Part shown: positions 6,868-8,969 of the stretch, piece by piece
Layout: every line of letters begins with the position of its first letter
Numbering within the stretch: position 1 is the stretch's first letter
From: Methylococcaceae bacterium
GTDB lineage: Bacteria > Pseudomonadota > Gammaproteobacteria > Methylococcales > Methylomonadaceae
Assembly: GCA_030699345.1 (NCBI GenBank)
Contig: JAUYMX010000327.1
Span: forward strand, 1 to 8,969
Direction of reading: 5' to 3'
DNA length: 8,969 nt
Notes under the pieces: model-generated
What the model was told of the DNA's origin: nothing
The model's database searches: none
Seen by the model: the letters and a program-made list of their open reading frames with translations, nothing else
Program-made: the position numbers and the translations under genes

Positions 6868-6931
6868 GTGGGTGGATAAGCAACGCACATCCACCGCTTT
6901 TGCCGGATGCGCTTGCGCTTATCCAGCCTAC
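6868..6931. repeat. Second palindromic element (GGTGGATAAGC...GCTTATCCA type)
   Basis: The outer arms GTGGGTGGATAAGC (6868-6881) and GCTTATCCAGCCTAC (6917-6931) pair with two imperfections, nine bases perfectly. Two inner dyads also occur: GGTGGAT/ATCCACC (6871-6877 with 6889-6895) and GGAT...ATCC (6905-6908 with 6921-6924) enclosing GCGC-TT-GCGC. The sequence resembles a second common dispersed repeat with a GTAGGGTGGATAAGCGC core. It begins 10 bases after the first element and ends 41 bases from the Old Yellow Enzyme stop, where it could form 3' structure in that transcript. Confidence 0.6.
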
Positions 6932-6972
6932 GCATGATGGCTCGATCAAGGGACTGAATAGTTACATGATTT

Positions 6973-8049
6973 TTATCCTTTCAGACTGGGATAATCGGTA
7001 TAGCCTTTAGCCTCGCCGCCATAAAATGTGCTGGTATCTGCGTCATTGAGTGGGGCATTGAGTTTGAAACGTTCCACTAAGTCGGGATTGGCGATATAGA
7101 GTTGGCCAAAAGCCACCCCATCGGCTTTACCTTGAGCAATTGTTTGTTCGGCGCGCGCTTGATCGTAGCCACCACAGACAATTAACTTTCCTGAATAAGC
7201 TTGCCGTATAACCTCAAGATTGACGATGTTGGCACCATGTCTGACGTCGCCTTCCAACGCATCGACAATGTGTAAATATGCCAAGTTCAGTTGGCTGAGT
7301 TGATTTAATAAGTAAACAAACATGCCTTCCGGATCAGAATCAGTCATGTCATTAAACGTACCGCTGGGCGATAAACGAATACCAACCCGTTGTGCCCCCG
7401 CAATTTCAATCACGGCTTGAGTGACTTCAAATAACAATCTGGCGCGATTTTCAAAACTGCCCCCATAGCTGTCGGTGCGTTGATTGCTGCCATTGCGTAA
7501 AAATTGATCTAATAAATATCCGTTCGCACTATGAATTTCTATACCATCAAATCCCGCAGCAAGGGCGTTTTTTGTCGCGCGGCGATAATCTTTGACGATT
7601 TCCGGTAATTCATCGATGGCCAGAGCGCGTGGGGTGACAAACGGTTTTAAACCAGAGGGGGTGATTGCATTGCCTTCAGGGGCAATTGCCGAGGGTGCGA
7701 CAGGTAACGCACCATTATGGAAATCAGGATGAGAAATTCGCCCAACGTGCCACAGCTGCAAGAAAATATGACCATTTTGGGCATGTACAGCGTCGGTGGT
7801 TTGTTGCCAAGCCAGAACTTGTTGCGTTGTGTATATGCCGGGGGTCGACGGATAACCAACGCCTTGCGGTGAAATGGGCGTGGCTTCAGAAATAATTAAA
7901 CCGGCTGAGGCGCGTTGCGCATAGTAGGTTGCCATGAGTGGGGTAGGGATGCCGTTCGGCGCACGCATACGCGTGAGCGGTGCCATGATGACCCTGTTGG
8001 GGAGTTGATAAAGGCCAAGTTGAATCGGACTGAGTAGTTGTGTGCTCAT
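6973..8049 (-). CDS. Old Yellow Enzyme family FMN-dependent ene-reductase (NemA-like)
   Basis: A cytoplasmic 358-residue TIM-barrel flavoprotein, close in length to NemA/XenB-type enzymes. The family uses NAD(P)H to reduce activated C=C bonds of enals, enones and maleimides, and in some members nitro compounds. Visible hallmarks are MAPLTRMRA with Thr26 near the flavin, the FLQLWHVGRISHP strand, the HSANGYL motif giving His173 and Asn176 for substrate binding and Tyr178 as proton donor, and the LRNGSNQRTDSYGGSFENRARL segment. Near the C-terminus are the flavin-phosphate region AFGQLYIANPDL and FYGGEAKGYTDYP. The GQ in place of the GR of E. coli NemA is, as far as I recall, a frequent variant. 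The ATG at 8047-8049 is preceded by a weak AGGC. It lies 30 bases after the amidohydrolase stop on the same strand, so cotranscription is likely. Its natural substrate cannot be deduced. Confidence 0.92.
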   Translation of the reverse strand: MSTQLLSPIQLGLYQLPNRVIMAPLTRMRAPNGIPTPLMATYYAQRASAGLIISEATPISPQGVGYPSTPGIYTTQQVLAWQQTTDAVHAQNGHIFLQLWHVGRISHPDFHNGALPVAPSAIAPEGNAITPSGLKPFVTPRALAIDELPEIVKDYRRATKNALAAGFDGIEIHSANGYLLDQFLRNGSNQRTDSYGGSFENRARLLFEVTQAVIEIAGAQRVGIRLSPSGTFNDMTDSDPEGMFVYLLNQLSQLNLAYLHIVDALEGDVRHGANIVNLEVIRQAYSGKLIVCGGYDQARAEQTIAQGKADGVAFGQLYIANPDLVERFKLNAPLNDADTSTFYGGEAKGYTDYPSLKG

Positions 8050-8079
8050 TTGTTGCCTATAAATGGTTATAAGTGACTG

Positions 8080-8969
8080 TTAGTTTGATAAGCGCTGTTG
8101 CCAATCGGCAATTTTTGTTTTTAAGTCATCAATATTCAATGTCGTTAGTTGGCGCTGTTTTAGCAGGCGCTTGCCAGCTACCCAAACGTCAGTGATTTGT
8201 TGCCGGTTGGCGGCATAAACGATTTGTGAAATTGGGCAAAACAACGGTTGGGTTTCGATTTGCGATAAGTCAATGGCGATTACGTCAGCGGCCTTGCCGA
8301 TGCTTAGCGAACCGATTTCGTCATCTAGTCCCAAGGCTTTGGCGCCGTTAATAGTCGCCATGCGCAAGGCTGTTATAGCCGGAATGGCGCTGGCATCACC
8401 GGCAACGGCTTTACCAAGCAGTGCCGCCGTGCGCAGTTCGCCGAGCATATCCAGGTCATTATTACTGGCTGCGCCGTCAGTACCTAAAGCGACATTAATA
8501 CCGGCGGCTAGACACTTTGCGATGGGTGCGAAACCACTAGCCAGTTTCAGGTTAGATTCCGGGCAATGCACGATATGGGCGCCCACTTCGGCAAAAAGGT
8601 TAATTTCAGCATCGTTCAGCTGCGTCATATGCACGGCAATAAATGAAGGGTTGATCAGACCTAGGCTATGCAAGCGTTCTATAGGCCGTTTGCCGGTTTG
8701 CTGCTGGGCTGAGTCTACTTCAAATTGGCTTTCGTGAACGTGCATGTGAATGGGCAGTTCCAGCTCATCGGCAATAGTGCGGATCTTTTGCAAAGGCTCG
8801 TCAGAAATCGTGTAGGGAGCATGCGGGGCAAACGCAGTGGTAATTAGGGGGTGATGGCGGAGTTGCTCATGCAAAACCAAGCCTTTTTCAATGTAATCAT
8901 CGCTGTTTTGTGCCCACACGGTCGGAAAATCAATAGCAATTAAACCAACGCAAGCACGAATACCATGCT
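8080..8969 (-). CDS. mtaD: MTA/SAH deaminase-type amidohydrolase (TRZ/ATZ family), 5' end missing
   Basis: About 296 C-terminal residues of a cytoplasmic metal-dependent amidohydrolase; full-length relatives have about 440, so the N-terminus with the first HxH metal motif lies outside the window. The frame stays open to the window edge, reading GIRACVGLIAIDFPTVWAQN; the GTG at 8917-8919 is therefore an internal valine. Matches to the family are FAPHAPYTISD, the substrate-site histidine in HMHVHES, the metal histidine in FIAVHMTQL, VHCPESNLKLASG and the catalytic Asp in LGTDGAASNNDLDM. Near the C-terminus are GSLSIGKAADVIAID and VYAANRQQITDVWVAGK. Characterised relatives deaminate 5'-methylthioadenosine and S-adenosylhomocysteine; triazine hydrolases TrzA/AtzB are also in the family, so the exact substrate is an inference. 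The stop is TAA at 8080-8082, with the Old Yellow Enzyme gene 30 bases on. Confidence 0.88.
   Translation of the reverse strand, partial: HGIRACVGLIAIDFPTVWAQNSDDYIEKGLVLHEQLRHHPLITTAFAPHAPYTISDEPLQKIRTIADELELPIHMHVHESQFEVDSAQQQTGKRPIERLHSLGLINPSFIAVHMTQLNDAEINLFAEVGAHIVHCPESNLKLASGFAPIAKCLAAGINVALGTDGAASNNDLDMLGELRTAALLGKAVAGDASAIPAITALRMATINGAKALGLDDEIGSLSIGKAADVIAIDLSQIETQPLFCPISQIVYAANRQQITDVWVAGKRLLKQRQLTTLNIDDLKTKIADWQQRLSN

Noticed and set aside
6708..6931. A CRISPR array in the repeat-rich intergenic region
   Set aside because: The repeats are inverted and unequal, not regularly spaced direct repeats, and there are no cas genes.
6735..7010. Short open frames on both strands in the region downstream of the Old Yellow Enzyme gene
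   Set aside because: They are made mostly of the palindromic repeats and have no protein-like composition.
8273..8737. A 154-codon open frame on the plus strand
   Set aside because: It lies wholly antisense to the well-supported amidohydrolase gene, and its Ala/Ser-rich translation looks like a codon shadow.

Overview
The window reads as a stretch of chromosome from a Gram-negative bacterium, most likely a gammaproteobacterium. Base composition is moderate and the genes are closely packed. There is a COG2509-type flavoprotein, a classical Old Yellow Enzyme and an MTA/SAH-deaminase-type amidohydrolase. Two short palindromic repeat units in one intergenic region resemble REP-like elements I recall from methanotroph (Methylococcales) and other proteobacterial genomes. 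The order-level guess is weak; no rRNA or other marker gene is present.

Layout: (1) Bases 1-326 (+) are the 3' end of an FAD-dependent dehydrogenase. (2) Bases 359-4307 hold a putative membrane/envelope lipid locus. An LtaS/OpgB-type alkaline-phosphatase-superfamily membrane protein (-) diverges from a two-gene + strand unit. That unit encodes a CDP-alcohol phosphatidyltransferase with an extra DoxX-like C-terminal membrane region and a flippase-like UPF0104/LPG-synthase-TM protein, joined by a TGATG stop/start overlap. (3) A strong hairpin terminator at 4334-4364 lies between the convergent flippase gene and a large secreted zinc metalloprotease gene (4389-6404, -). (4) The protease joins a signal peptide, a probable STN domain, a beta-rich propeptide-like region, a long Ala/Lys-rich helical region and an M72/reprolysin-like catalytic domain with HExxHxxGxxHD. 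(5) Bases 6405-6972 are non-coding: a leader hairpin before the protease, then two adjacent palindromic elements (a 150-bp nested one and a 64-bp one). (6) Bases 6973-8969 (-) encode an Old Yellow Enzyme behind an MTA/SAH-deaminase-type amidohydrolase that runs off the window; the two are 30 bases apart and probably cotranscribed.

The parts most worth attention are the protease's domain combination and the divergent lipid locus. In the latter, one enzyme could make a CDP-alcohol-derived phospholipid, one could move or sense a lipid, and one could transfer a head group outside the inner membrane. That pathway is inferred from family membership and proximity; no substrate can be read from the sequence. 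I see no CRISPR array, tRNA, rRNA, integrase or transposase gene.
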